64,000 nt of DNA from Tubulanus polymorphus (GCF_964204645.1 NC_134032.1:8736275-8800274); one strand, 5' to 3'; shown: positions 33,211 to 45,482, numbered from the stretch's first letter. Program-made: numbers and translations. The notes: generated from the sequence alone by a model not told the origin.

Positions 33211-35766
33211 TCACTGTCCATCCAGACCCGTGACCTTGAACACGTTAAACTGGTTCCATGCCGAATTATTGACCATCACGCATTTTCCGCTTGACCACGA
33301 CGCCACGTAGACATAAAGCAGGTCTCGAGCTTTCATCTCGATCTGCGCTGCTACGTTTATCAAGCGCTCCTGCTTGCCGGTCACTGTCTGGAAGCTCTCT
33401 GCCATCACCTCTTCGGCTAACGTGTCCGAACCGTACTTTCTGATGCTCAGTATCGCCAGGCAGTTGTGCGCGCCACCTGACGGCGTTCTTGCTGCGAACG
33501 ACGCCTGCGCGTACGCGTAGAATACCCCGGATGTACCGGCCTCGACTTTGGCGTCGGAGAATCTTTTCAGACTTTTGTCGTCGCTTCGTTTCGATTTGCT
33601 GCGAAGATCGTCTGGCGCCCATCTCACCGCACCGCCACCTATATTTCAGAAAACGTAACATAGAGATGTACACCACGTACACACCACGAGGGGGAAGTAT
33701 AGAAAATAAAATACCTGTGCCGGTGCTGGCCTTTTCTAAACGGATAGCACTAGGAGTCGTGCAGTTTCGGAGAGGTTTAACGGTGGTATGTACCGGTGGA
33801 ATCGTGCCCGTCTGGCGGCAGTTCGGCTCTGAAAAGGCGAACGAAACCAAAGACTAACTCTACATCATTTGCGAGCATTTAAACGAGGACCCGCTTTCAC
33901 ATTTATCGGGTTAGATATAAACTCTAGCGACAATTGTCGAAATGGATCTACGATTCTTGGTTCTGGTTCCATTATGTGAGTTAACCTCGACAGCTCTTTA
34001 CCTTCGAAATTTGACTGAGACACGAAGCAGGGGCGGATCCCGGGGGCTAAACGGCCCGCCCCCTATTTCTGCCGAGATATCATTTTTACAACCTGGCTTA
34101 AGAAACAGTTACAGATACAGTGGCAAACTATTGTCGGTTATTTTGTTCTAGACTCACTCCCGATGCTCGGAGGGTGATCTATTTTAAACAAAATTTGAAA
34201 ACATTTTCTTGTGGGCACAAACCCCCTACATACGCACGTCTCGGATTTTTCGGCTCCCCCTCCTAGATCTACCCCTGCAAAGGTCACTCGCAACTTCGCA
34301 ACGGAATGACTTTCTTATAGGCATAGCCTACCTTCTCCAAGTTTTCGATTCAGTCGTTGTTCCAAAATCTGAAGAAGCAAGAATTCATGTCCACATGTTC
34401 ATCTTTAGACATAAAGACATTAATCGTTATTACGGTGGCTCATTCGGAAATGTCGGAAGAACTCGATCAAAATTAGTTCATTCTCCTTGCCGAACATTGC
34501 ATAAAAAATTTGCATACTTTGCCAAAAATCCAAAAATTAGGAAACTCAAGCATCGATATAAACTTTGATTAGTCTTAAGAGTTCATATGTGGCGCGATTT
34601 TCATACATCATGCTTAGAATTTTAGAAATTATTGCTCGATTTTAATCGAGTTTGAGAAGAAATCCGGCGTTGACGTCGTATTAACACCAGCGACACCTGG
34701 CGGAGGATAGTGGAATTTCGCTTGCCACAGTAGCGTTGCCGGTACTCCATTCCTGATACGCCAAATGAGGACACTAAGAAGCCGAAATAAAAAGGGAACG
34801 CTGATCGGATTGTCCCTAAAGGTCGATTTTGGCACGTGAAAAGAGTTTCATGTTATGGCACCCCGGCCAACGAGGCACGAAAAGCCGTTTAGGTGCACGC
34901 TACAGCACATCTTGTGGATCTATCGTTTGATTTTTTTTCTCCGCTACGAAATGAAATAAGATCATTTTTCTCTTGGCCGAAAACTGAATTGAAAAATCTA
35001 TTTCCCGGGCTTAGAATGCAAGTTGCTTTTCAGTACGAATGTAAATAGCGCAGTTCTGCACACAAATCCGTCGTAAAAGCTTTGTTGCTATTGGTATATT
35101 CTCTTTTCGGTTTTTTCGATTGCGGAACGAACTATAAGAGTATTCAAAATATATACCGAGAAAGATTATTTTTGTAACGACACGGGGTACAGTCTTCAAA
35201 CAGGTTTAAACGATAAGAACACGTATAATATATAAGTGATTTATTTGTTTCGAGATTGTCGTCTATTTCTATGGCATACTATCTTTAAGCGGGTTTGCTA
35301 CCTTGAAAGGTTTTTCTTAGATTATCTGCAAGAGTCTCAGAAGAAAATGGGCACTTACATTTTCGATCAATCTGTAGACATTATCGGCGGTACCCGGGCA
35401 GCATTTGCCATCGCCTTCGCCCTTCGACCCGGCGTATGTTCGCCGACTTCGATTATTCGAGTCGCCAGCAGCGAAATCGCACGGAAGGCACAACCCACCG
35501 CCGCCGCCGGGCGGGGAGCCGCTCAATCCTCGGCTCTGCGTCCGCGCGGCCGACTGGCTCCCAGAGCCTCGTCGGGTAGATTCGTCGTCACCTGCCTCTT
35601 GCCAGACGAGAAGCAACGTCACGCATACGCTGGCGTACAAAACCAGCAATACGCCAACTCCTTGGGCCACCAGTTCTTTACGAACAGCTTGCACCCCCTT
35701 GCGTTGGCCGGGTACTATATGCACCTCATCTTTCACTTGTACAGAGTCGCATGGATCTAGAGGCAT
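33211..35766 (-). CDS. TNF-superfamily ligand, complete four-exon gene
   Basis: Exons (leftward): 35766-35359, 34368-34332, 33828-33715 and 33638-33211. All introns are GT-AG and phases agree (0, 1, 1), giving 328 residues. The ATG at 35766 is the first Met after an in-frame TAG. The layout is a type II membrane protein: short cytoplasmic tail, one helix at about residues 36-55 (VGVLLVLYASVCVTLLLVW), a Gly/Ser/Arg-rich stalk with a furin-type RSRR at 106-109, and a predicted coiled segment (NVYRLIENILEQRLNRKLGE) encoded partly by the 37-bp exon. The C-terminal half matches the TNF homology domain: AIRLEKA, AVRWAPDD, GVFYAYAQASF, an F-strand-like QIEMKARDLLYVYV, and NSAWNQFNVFKV at the end, like the family's FFGxFxL. 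Such ligands trimerise and bind TNF receptors in immune or death signalling. The subfamily cannot be assigned by eye. Confidence 0.85.
34670..34770 (+). repeat. CACCTGGTGGATCC dispersed repeat copy in TNF-like intron 1
   Basis: AACACCAGCGACACCTGGCG followed by TTTCGCTTGCCACAGTAG matches the family seen at 10.7, 20.5 and 24.0 kb. Confidence 0.55.
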
Positions 35767-36275
35767 AGCGTACCTTTTACATTCTTTTTCAAAATGAAGC
35801 CCAGTTGGCAAAGCGTACTATATTTACAATCATATTAGGTTATCAAACAATATAATCACAGCATATTACGCACTTGGAAACCGGTCGAGTTCAAAAACCC
35901 AAAACCAGGTAGTGGGTTATCAGCTATAGTGCTATTGATATCTTATTGAGATTGTTGGTCATATACCCGATGATAGTTTAAAGCCCAGTTTTACTTTAGC
36001 TTACGTTAAGCTTACGTCAAAACACTTGGGGGATGTTTAAACAGTTATATAGAACCAGCATCTGGAGCATTACGTAGTCATGTTGCAGTTATGACCTCAA
36101 GACCGGTCGACCATCTTGGTTTTATGGCCGATCTAGTATTTAAGACCGGTCTTAAAATCTAAGACCACATTGGAACTAACTTGGGGTTAAGATTTATATA
36201 CTTCTTGCCAAGAAGAAGCAATACCGAACTGAATATTGAAAAGAAAATAAGCGAACAAAGAATTAAACGAAAAAA

Positions 36276-36317
36276 CCAGTTTTATTTACGAGAGTCATAT
36301 AATTTTTGTTTCTTTAT
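36276..36317 (-). terminator. Candidate polyadenylation signals of the EGF/lectin gene
   Basis: On the minus strand an AATAAA hexamer lies at 36317-36312, about 48 bp after the stop codon, and a second AATAAA follows at about 36288-36281. Both are suitably placed for 3' end formation. Confidence 0.5.
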
Positions 36318-36364
36318 TAAGCAATCAGTTTCACGTTTCGATCACAAACACCTTTCAATCTTTC

Positions 36365-39300
36365 CTAAGAATTGCATTTATATTTCACTTCGACGTACTT
36401 CGAAGTTCCCGGACACGGGTCTGAAAGCCCGACGAAATTCGGAGTACAACTGTTCTTGCCTTTACACCTATATACGGAAATTGAAATAAGACAGCGATTA
36501 CAAATTATGAACCAAAACCCCCCGAATCCCTATTACCATTCGATAATACGATTACAACGTCTAGAATGAAAAATATTCGAACTTAGTTGGTTAATTCATA
36601 ATCTAATATCAGAATCGCCTGTACCATCCGATTCAAATGTATCGCTCTCAAGTCACATAGATTTCTCAATCTGTGGTTCGAAAAAAACCGACCCGAGCGG
36701 AGATTACGGCATCACCCAATTCATATATCGCTCGCAAATCATTCACATTTTAACTTTTCTAAGAGAAATGCGACGCTAGTAGAGACTTCTGCATAGACCA
36801 TTCATTAGATTGGGGTTTGAGAGGCCCCAGTTCCACAGATGTGAGTAAGAGTTAACTCATGAGTTGAAATCAGTTAATTATCAATGTTTTTAACTCCAGC
36901 GAGATATTTGACTCAGTACTGTGGCTGTGGAACTGGATCCATGTGTCTTGGCTATGGTGGACGTATATATAAATCTATTCTAATTTCTAGTTAATTCAAG
37001 CAGAGACAATGAATAAGTATTTAGTATCATATCACCAGATACTCACTGAGCATTGAGCATATCGGGAATTTGTGATCTATCCAGACATTCGATGCTGATA
37101 AAAGGCGACTGGCGGCAATATTGCGAGGAGGTTCTACCGTAGTACGAGTCAAGGATATCGACAGTTTGACCATCAGGGCACGCGATTTCTACCTGGCCGA
37201 ATTTATCCGCGCAAATCTGCAAAGTACCTGCATTTAAACATTAAAAGACAATACAAGTCGAATCGATTGAAATTCTATAAGTAAAAAAGAAAAATTTGAC
37301 ATAGAATAACTAGGTCAGTCAACCAATTGACCCACATATAATGAGACATTAATCTAAAAGTCCTTTGTTGTAATCGGTCACAAGTTAAGTAGTTTCAGAA
37401 CCTAGAACAATATCAACAATACGCACTAGGTAAGATCCGTATAAGTGACTGGCTCTATTATCTTGTCTGGCCGAGATATACTGGTAAAACCCTGCGAAGA
37501 AGGAACGCGGTAGCTCGCGTTGCCATCAAGTACGAACCCCTGCGAGGGAGGGGGGGGGGGGCGTGGCGGACCCCCGTGATGTTACCAGGTTCGAACCACC
37601 GAGGGAAAAGTCCGGCGACGTTACCAGATGTCACCACATAGTGAAGAACGTGGTAGAGAGTCTCATCATGGTACATCAGGTTCGGGTACCCGCGAGGAAG
37701 GCGGAACGTGGCCGAAGCTCAGTACATACCTTCTTGGCAGAAGATACCGCTCCAGCCAGGACTGCAGGTGCACGTGTACGAACCTGGCGTGTTAACGCAG
37801 TTACCGTGAACGCATCTGTTCAATTCATTCTCGCATTCGTTTATATCTACAATATAGAGAAAAAGAACATGTTACAAGTTTCGTGATGGAAATATCCAAA
37901 AAGGGCGAAAGAGAAATGAACCGATGAAAAACTAAGCCACAAATTTTTTCATCAAAAATATTATTCTCATCCGTTCTAATTCCCTCCACATTATGTCCCA
38001 TACTTGTATATTTTTGTATATATTTATTGCATGTTGTAATTTATTGTGGAAATAAATCATTATCATCATTATTATCAATCAATTACTTTAGTGTTAAATC
38101 AATTTACTATCACTTATTGTCAATTTGTTCAAAAGCTGTTTTACCAGATTCAGAAGCACTCGTTGCTACAATCAACAAATTCACTTGTGTTACCAAATCA
38201 TATTCCAGTGTCCAGAAATAATTTGTACTCGGTTACTCAACGTTCAACTAATGAATTAGTTGAGAAATTTGATCTTAATTTTCTAGACTTATTCGTTACC
38301 AGATTCGCAAACGGTGCCCTTATATCCGGATGGACAGGTGCAGACTGGTCCGGTATAACTGGGAAAGCATTCGCCATCATTCTGACACATATTCGGCTCG
38401 CATTGATCTGAAAAAATACCGTACACAGAAGTTACCGATCGACGATTTTAGATCGTCGTAGGAATGGGACAGAGGCGATTGAGGCGGGTTTACAGGCAGT
38501 CAAACCAATTCGGGATAGTGCCAAAGATGGTATTGATTTGACGGAAACATCTGAAGGATCGAGGAGCGAAACAGCTCGGGGCGAGGTCGACTGACGCCGC
38601 CTCTCCAAAACAATGTTTCTATACGGAAAAAGTGTATCGTTATGCAAAGGCAAGGGTGCATTAGATTCGGCTACGATGGTTGTTGCGTTGAACCCTCTTA
38701 GGGGTAATTGAAGACATATCTATGGACAAAAGTGACCTAAACCCCAATCCCTTTTGAATACGAAATATTGATTAGAAGGATGGGCAAGGCGATATCCTAT
38801 GCTTGGATATATCATCTGCCTGTCGTTACGGTGCGGATTCGCGATGTATCCAATGCGAACAATGTGAAACCAACAGTTAGTGGAGAAATATTATTCGGAT
38901 ATTTCGACCAAGGGATTTGGCACGCTGTGGTTCGGTCATTGTTCCAAGATGGCCGGTTATTAGTCCCGACGACTATAAGTGGACGAACTACGAAAACCGA
39001 AGTAACCCAGGTAACGTCCATCGCCGTGTTGTAGGCTCGTCACGCCGTCTAGTTCAAGGCCATAAACTTATCACGATACTACGCGTAATTTGAATCGGCG
39101 GCGACGCGTACATACGACAAAATGGTCGCCGCGTAAACATACAAATCTCCGCCTTATTTCCCGCTGGGTCCATTAGCGCAATGACCGATCAGCACACAGC
39201 ACATATACCCGTTACACAGAATCATTACAGCAACAAGCAATTTAGACCCGCTGAGCGAATTACTCAATGGAATCGCACGGCCACTAGGATTGGCGAGGCT

Positions 39301-41088
39301 GGCAGCACAAAGCGATCATTGTCATGGGAAAAATCATTTAAAGACTGTATCAAACCACCCAGTCTAGGTTAACTATCCATACCTAGTTAACTTTGATGTC
39401 CAGCAAATAAAACCTGGTCCAGGATGTGTCCCCTAGCGATAATTTTGATAACCAGTCTATATAACCGGGTCCATGTCTTTAACTCCAGTTGCATAGTCAT
39501 TGCTTAGATTTAGGACCAGTCTTTAGACAATATATAAGTTCTATAGCTATAATCAAACAACATAAGTATAATCCCGAGATTTGAGTACACTTTTGGTCGG
39601 AAGTCACTATGCGCAACTGTGCGGGCCATGGTCTAAAAAAGTTAGATTCGACTTACCGACGGCGCACGTGAGGCCCATGAAGCCCAACGGACACGGTTGA
39701 CAGGAGGCTAGCCCGTTCAGGCTATAGCAGGGCGCGTGGTTCGCGCACGGATTCGGTTTACACGGATCTGAAAGATACGAAAACCGCGAATCATGTTTCA
39801 AATTGGACAAGTACGTGATAATGTGTGGTTCTAGAATGGAAAAATATTATATAAGACCGTTAGCTGAAAAATTGATACCTTTTTTTCTCATTTGTGCTAA
39901 GGTTTAAAAGTTGAACCGGCCTACGTATCTACCCTGCACGTTAATCTTTTAAGAACCATGATCAAACTAACCGTAACAGACTAACCGGCAGCAATAGAAA
40001 TGAACTGATTACAAATTCCATTGCAGTTTCCAAAATTACCCGGCCGATAAGGAGAAAAAATGCATCATTTTAAGCCTTAAATGCGAACAGTTATTCCAAT
40101 CGGAATGACTCAAAAGATATATCACTTTACCGGTTTCGTCGGAAGACGATGTCCCCGGACGACGCTTGTAATGACTGCTGGGGAACCGAGCTCGATTGCG
40201 ATTACCTGAAACACATCATATGAATATAGATTACAGTTAATATACTGTTGGCAACTGACATCAATCGCGTCATGGGTTTCAGCAGCTTTTAACAAATTGA
40301 GAAAATGTTGTGAACATTATTTGTTTCACCCATTACATTTGTGAATTACTCGGCGGATTCTTATAGGGGGGGGGGGGGGGAACTTACCGGGAGGATTCTT
40401 ACCAAGGGGGATTTTTACCAGGGGGATTCTTGCCTTGTGGGATTTTAACAAGGGGGTAATGGGTATTTTTACGTAGGGGATATTCACCGGGGGATTTTTA
40501 TCAGGGAATTTTTACCTTGTAGGGTTTTACCGAGGGTGTACCGGGGGGGATTATTACCTACATCACCAATAAGTGACCACATTGATCCTAAATAGCGGCT
40601 ACCGCCTTGTATTTTGAAATGCCACCACATGACATAGATATGTCGTAGAATTCTTAAGGACTACATGTTTTCTTATCAATAGATTTACCAATATTTACCG
40701 GCACGTTTTAGTGTTTATCTGAACTCGATTGTTAAAAGTGCCCTTCTCATACGCTGCCGTACTTATAGGTACGTTTTTATCGAAGGGACCCGTCAAAACA
40801 ACTGATATAGTTTGATTCATTCGCGGATAAAAGGGAATATAATATGATAGGGTCCAAAAGGATATCGTGAAAAGTTAAAAGCATTAGCTCCGAACTAACC
40901 GTTTATTTCGGGCCGAGTGACCCGGGAGCCGAAATTGCCACCATAATCCGTAGTATATCCACCCTGGTGGGGATAATCGTAATCCGCGTAATCGTAATCC
41001 GGATGCGTGATATAGTAGTTGTAGTCGGGAAAACGGTTGCCCGGATTACGGATGCGGGCGCTGCGCAAACGAATCACACCCGAAACCA
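36365..41088 (-). CDS. EGF-repeat protein with C-terminal SUEL (galactose/rhamnose-binding) lectin domain, 3' part
   Basis: Exons (leftward): 41088-40900, 40205-40131, 39767-39657, 38407-38300, 37846-37730, 37227-37047 and 36467-36365 (stop TAG). Phases are 1 throughout until the last intron, which is phase 2; all agree. This gives 293 residues after a 5' partial codon. The first exon is Tyr-rich (DYNYYITHPDYDYADYDYP). Then come three EGF-like modules, each a symmetrical phase 1-1 exon: DPCKPNPCANHAPC..., DQCEPNMCQNDGEC... and a calcium-binding DINECENELNRC... type. The last two exons encode one SUEL domain: CPDGQTVDILDSYYGRTSSQYC, then CKGKNSCTPNFVGLSDPCPG and TSKYVEVKYKC, with eight Cys, YGR and DPC in the expected order. 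Such proteins are secreted or cell-surface and bind sugars or matrix. The signal peptide exon was not found; it must lie beyond 41088. Confidence 0.85.
40366..40560 (+). repeat. G-rich degenerate array in intron of the EGF/lectin gene
   Basis: A run of about 14 G at 40367-40380 is followed by some ten degenerate units of roughly 20 bp built on ACCxGGGGGATTTTT. The G strand has many G-tracts and could form quadruplexes. Other G runs lie at 37549-37562, 57126-57136 and 58758-58771. Confidence 0.6.
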
Positions 41089-41099
41089 CTTATAATAAA

Positions 41100-43640
41100 G
41101 AAGAAAAAACAGAAAAATCACGAATTTCAGATACGATTTTTCTTTTTCCGGAAAACCAACACGTAATTACAATTGAAATTAATTGAAATCTATTCGAAGA
41201 TGATTTTTCCAAGGAATTTCGAAGAAAAAATATTGGTCTGCTATGTTATATGGGCCATTCAGTCTATAAGACTTTCTTGGGTTGGATTTTTTTGGGTTGG
41301 ATCTTTAATTTTCATCAGCATGAAAAGCAAACATTTTTGCTTACAAGAAACAATTCAATTCAGATTTCGAATTTTTAATTCTCAACCAAATTTCGAATTT
41401 TGATTAATCTACTTGGCTTTACGAAATCGTTTTCCACGACTTCGGTCATCGTAGTTTGGAGGAATTTTCGTCGGCAAGAATTTGTTAATTACTTCTTCAA
41501 GCATAAGTTTTTTTCTAAAATGAATTCAGACTAAAAGGAGATGGGAGACCTGCTATCAGAATAAGTTCCGTCGATATCGTTAGGATTTTCATCGCGAGAT
41601 CTTTCGTTCCCTAGGAGAAAATAAAAGAAACGAATGTAGAAATAAAAAACGATGCGTTAATCTTAGTTCGATTCATTTGAAGAGGCCAGAATTAAGTTCC
41701 GCAGTTGCGAATAAAATTCGATTTGAATGACTTAGTGATTTGAACAGTTCCAGGTGCATATGGGTTAATGCTTAGTTATATTTTATCTTAAATTGGGGAT
41801 TGATTGTTTTCTATTTGATTGGTAGATTTCGTTCGTTTTTTTTTTCATTTCGTGTCCCTTGCAGACCTACCACACCTGCAGGGATCGAAACAGCGATAAA
41901 ACATTTTCGTAAAAGAAACGAATATAGAAATAAAAAACGATTCGTTAATCTAAGGAAAGAAAAACCTGGGTCAAAGACTTTGAGATCGACGACTTTCCGA
42001 ATACTGAAGTCAAATACTTGCGACGACTGCGGGAACGGATCCGCAGTTGTTTTGAGTTAAATCCTTGAAATTAGTTCATTTTCAAATAATTACTTAATCA
42101 TTCGACTTAATCATTAGGAATCCAAAGAATGAAGATAAAGCTTACTGGTTAATAAATCTTGTGCGTTGAAGATACGAGAATCGGCCGGCAAGTTTGTACA
42201 GCCCCTTACCACCAGACCTGTGCGCGGTACCCGGTCGGTAGACTCAACACGCCACGAGCGCACCCGCAACGTTCTTATTGCCATCGATCACCCGGAAAAA
42301 TTACCGTCTGCAAACCCGCAACCGAGATGTGAACAAAAATGAAAAAGCTTTTTCTTACTTCTGTTATATCAATTTCAAACCCCCGCACCTGTCAGTACAC
42401 CGGCGGCGTCACCGTTGAAAAGGGGCGTGGCCGCTGTTACGTCACCCACACTGGCGCCGTGACGTGACGCGATGGTGATAAAATTGCGGACGACAGCCTT
42501 GTCATAATGCGCGGTTCGATTCGTTTGAAGAGGCCAAAATTAAGTTCCACAGTTGCGAATGATATTCGACTTGAACGATTTTAGTTATTTTATCTCCGAG
42601 TTAAAACTTATTTTGTACCCAGTTCTATCGATGCATATGAGCTACGGTTTGGATATTTTTCATCTTAAGATAGAAATTGACCCTCCTGTTATTCATTGGA
42701 TTAGTAGATTTCGTTTTTCATTTTTGATTTGGTGTCCCTTACAAACCTACCACGCACCTGCAGGGATCGGAACGGCGTTAAAATATTCGAAAGGCACTGA
42801 TTTCAACTTGAAGTGAAATCTATCGATGTCGTTGAGATTTGAGAGTCATCTCGACTCAATTGAACTGAGCTCATTTCGATTCTGTGATGTCGTCGAGTAT
42901 GCCTCACAACTGCAGAACCGGCATCCATTTCCGGAAATGTGTTGATATTTCGCTGTAGGCAAATCTGATGAAAAATGAATTCATTTTCAAACAGGTTGTT
43001 GATTATTAGCGTTTCGCGAATCGATTTGGGCACGACTGTAAGAATATTGTGAAAATTTCACTCGATTCCCATCGATCTGAAGTCGTTGACAAAATGTATG
43101 AAACTATCTCAATGTTGGTAGCGGGCATAGTGCTAGATTTTTTTCAGCTACAGGAAAGGCGGTAATGTCTGTCGAATTAAGTGATTTGGTGGAGTAAAAC
43201 ACGGTTCGTGTCTAAACCAATGGATTCACGTTTAGAAATTTCAATAATTAACAAAATATTCGCAACGTACATATAGAATTACATGTATTTAGTAGAAATG
43301 ATTCTCAAATCATTGAATTGAAAATGTGTCCATATAGGGACTGGTTTATAGTTTTAATAATCTCAGGACCAGGCATATGTATATACGTACGTAGGGTTAC
43401 AGGAAGCAATACTCAATATGAAAAAAAAACCTATCTTTTGAGATCTCTTATACGCGTAAAAGGGTAGATCTTAAATATATAAACTCATAATTTCCAATAT
43501 CCATTTGGTTTGCCGAGTATCTACTCTGAAGGTCACAAGCTGACGTTTCCGAAGTTCATCAACAGCTGCGATCGAACGATATTCAGGCCTCCACATTTCG
43601 TCTGCAAGCACATCAGAGAAAAAAAACTGAGCGCCTCTAT
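41100..43640. other. Intergenic or intronic, with two SINE-like copies
   Basis: SINE-like copies of the TTGGTGTCCCTTACAAACC family lie at 41795-41900 and 42664-42800. The stretch AAAGAAACGAATATAGAAAT appears twice, near 41630 and 41910, so the first copy has a duplicated flank. No exon recognised. Confidence 0.4.
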
Positions 43641-43930
43641 CCTCTTTGTCCAATTACCCCCTTCCCATGTCGTAGCATTTCCCACAGCGCTTCAAAGTCC
43701 ATGTATTCCCTCCTCTCTCCCTTCCCTCAAACACTTTTAATTCCATCTATTCCGGATCCTATCATTTCCCTCTAAATATCGTTGTTCTCATTCTTGTCCC
43801 CCCTCTCTCCTCTCTCCTTCCTGTGGCTATCTGCATCCAGTCTCTCCACCTCATCTTATCTCATTTCCCATCTTCTTATTCTCCCCGTTCCCTCTTCTTT
43901 CCTTCTTCGCCTTCACTTCTTCTGTACCTC
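43640..43930 (+). repeat. Polypyrimidine low-complexity tract
   Basis: CT-rich for about 290 bp with repeated TCTCTCC and TTCCC blocks. It resembles the tract at 26770-27060. Confidence 0.7.
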
Positions 43931-43934
43931 CATT

Positions 43935-45040
43935 CTCCCGAGCTCTTACTGACAAAGGCTGCGAACGTTCCGTATTATTTTTCATAAAATAACCTCTCGC
44001 CAGTCACCTGCACACATGGCGCGCAACACACCGACCGGGTTAGGACAGACACACGTTGTCTGCATACTGATGGAGAGATCAAGAATACAAATAATGAGGC
44101 GCATAAGTTCCTGGCACTATGTCGCTCTTTACTATACTCTTCAGCGAAACGGATAAGATTAATGTAACGATTAATCATGAATAAACATATTCTACGTCCG
44201 CGCCTGACGTTTTACAAACGATGTGTCGTTTCGTTGAAAAATAAATTACGCTGAATTGAAAAGTAAGTCAACATGACGAATCGTCGTAACAAGAAATACG
44301 AATAACAGCCTAGCTTTAAAACTATTAAGCTGCCAAAGGTTCTGAAAATAGTCAAATTATCGAAGTTAACCACAGTCCATCAGTCCACTGTCCATTTGCT
44401 CACTATCTACCGTCTAATAATAATAATGATAATTACAATAATAGTAATAATAATCTGTATATTCACCATTGAGCTTATTCCTGTTGATCAATGAAATCTT
44501 TAACAACAACAACATTGCCGTTATTACGCTGAATTAGTAAAACAGTGCTATGATATTTGAACTTATATTGATAAGCAATCTGCACATGATAGTCCCCGCT
44601 TCGATTGAACTGGTGTGTCGATTGTTTTAGGGAATTTAGTTTTTCTAAATTTATGGAAGACGTTTTCGACCGCATTTCGTCTGCGCACGCGCTATCAAAC
44701 TACCTGAGCCCGCTCTAATCATATAGATGGCGCAATAGTTTCGAAAATCGCTCACAATTTGTCACACTTGTGATCAGGAATTCAGTGACAACAAATTCAA
44801 AATTCTAGACAAAGGTTCAATCTGATCTCGATTGTAAAATTAGGGAGGCCCTGTTTATTAAAGCGCAATACCCTCTTTAAATCAACAATTATTTAAAAAC
44901 GGCTCATCATTTATCCTAAATGTATTCAAATAATTAGCTCGTAGTTAAATACTTTGTAATTAGCTTCGAATTTAGCACTTGTAGTTTTGTAACTTATGTT
45001 GTATATAAACCTGTAGTTTAATCATTTGATTCACTTGTAT
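43935..45040. other. Intergenic, nothing supported
   Basis: An AT-rich AATAAT-type stretch lies at 44415-44460. No gene or RNA is supported. Confidence 0.4.
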
Positions 45041-45045
45041 TTCAC

Positions 45046-45092
45046 CTGATGAGGGGATATGATCCCGAAAACGTTCGTGTTAATAAACTAAT
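45046..45092 (+). ncRNA. Hammerhead-ribozyme-like core
   Basis: CTGATGA (45046-45052) is followed by a stem II GGGG/TCCC (53-56 with 63-66) and GAAA (45067-45070), all as the hammerhead catalytic core requires. A short stem III AACG/TGTT with loop TTCG follows, then A at 45082 at the expected cleavage position. Stem I is not contiguous: TAGTTTA at 45014-45020 complements TAAACTA at 45084-45090 but about 25 unpaired bases intervene. The catalytic core is therefore plausible, and activity is unproven. Hammerheads of this short-stem-III kind are known in Penelope-like retroelements and metazoan retrozymes. Confidence 0.45.
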
Positions 45093-45344
45093 TTAGTATT
45101 TACTCATTAGAAAATGAGGTTTTTAGTGTTATCGCTTCCCCTATGGTTATTGGGATACTTTAACTCTCTGTCTAAGATCTGTTTCGAAAATAGTTTGTGA
45201 ACGTATCTAGGAATTTTCAACCTTCGAGTAGGCCAAATCAGCTCTTAACCTAAGAGGCAAGACTTTTACAATTCAAACGAACTTTTGATTCGTTCTTGTG
45301 AGGACATTTTCGGATGGTAGAATTGCCACAATCAAACGTGGAGA

Positions 45345-45482
45345 ACGAATGATAAGATAAGAACCCACTATATACAGATTTAAATGTTGTTAAGTAACGA
45401 ACTTATTTAATCAAAAATTGAATTGACACGACGTTTCAAAATCCCACACTAGAAATCATCGGCAGGTATGAGGGGATTAGCT
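45345..45482 (-). repeat. Retroelement-like repeat, decayed hammerhead-type head
   Basis: The minus strand reads CCTGCCGATGATTTCTAGTG, then TTTTGAAACGTCGTGTC, an AT-rich middle, and ends TAGTGGGTTCTTATCTTATC. The same order occurs at 54850-54985. The core here is CTGCCGA in place of CTGANGA, so ribozyme activity is unlikely in this copy. Confidence 0.5.

Noticed and set aside
35236-35797. Two + strand frames of 174 and 130 codons
   Set aside because: They are antisense shadows of the first TNF-like exon, which has start, membrane helix, donor and phase support on the minus strand.
43510-43565. Minus-strand CTGTTGATGAACTTCGGAAA, hammerhead-like at first sight
   Set aside because: The first core position is changed and stem II would have at most one pair, so it does not meet the hammerhead requirements.
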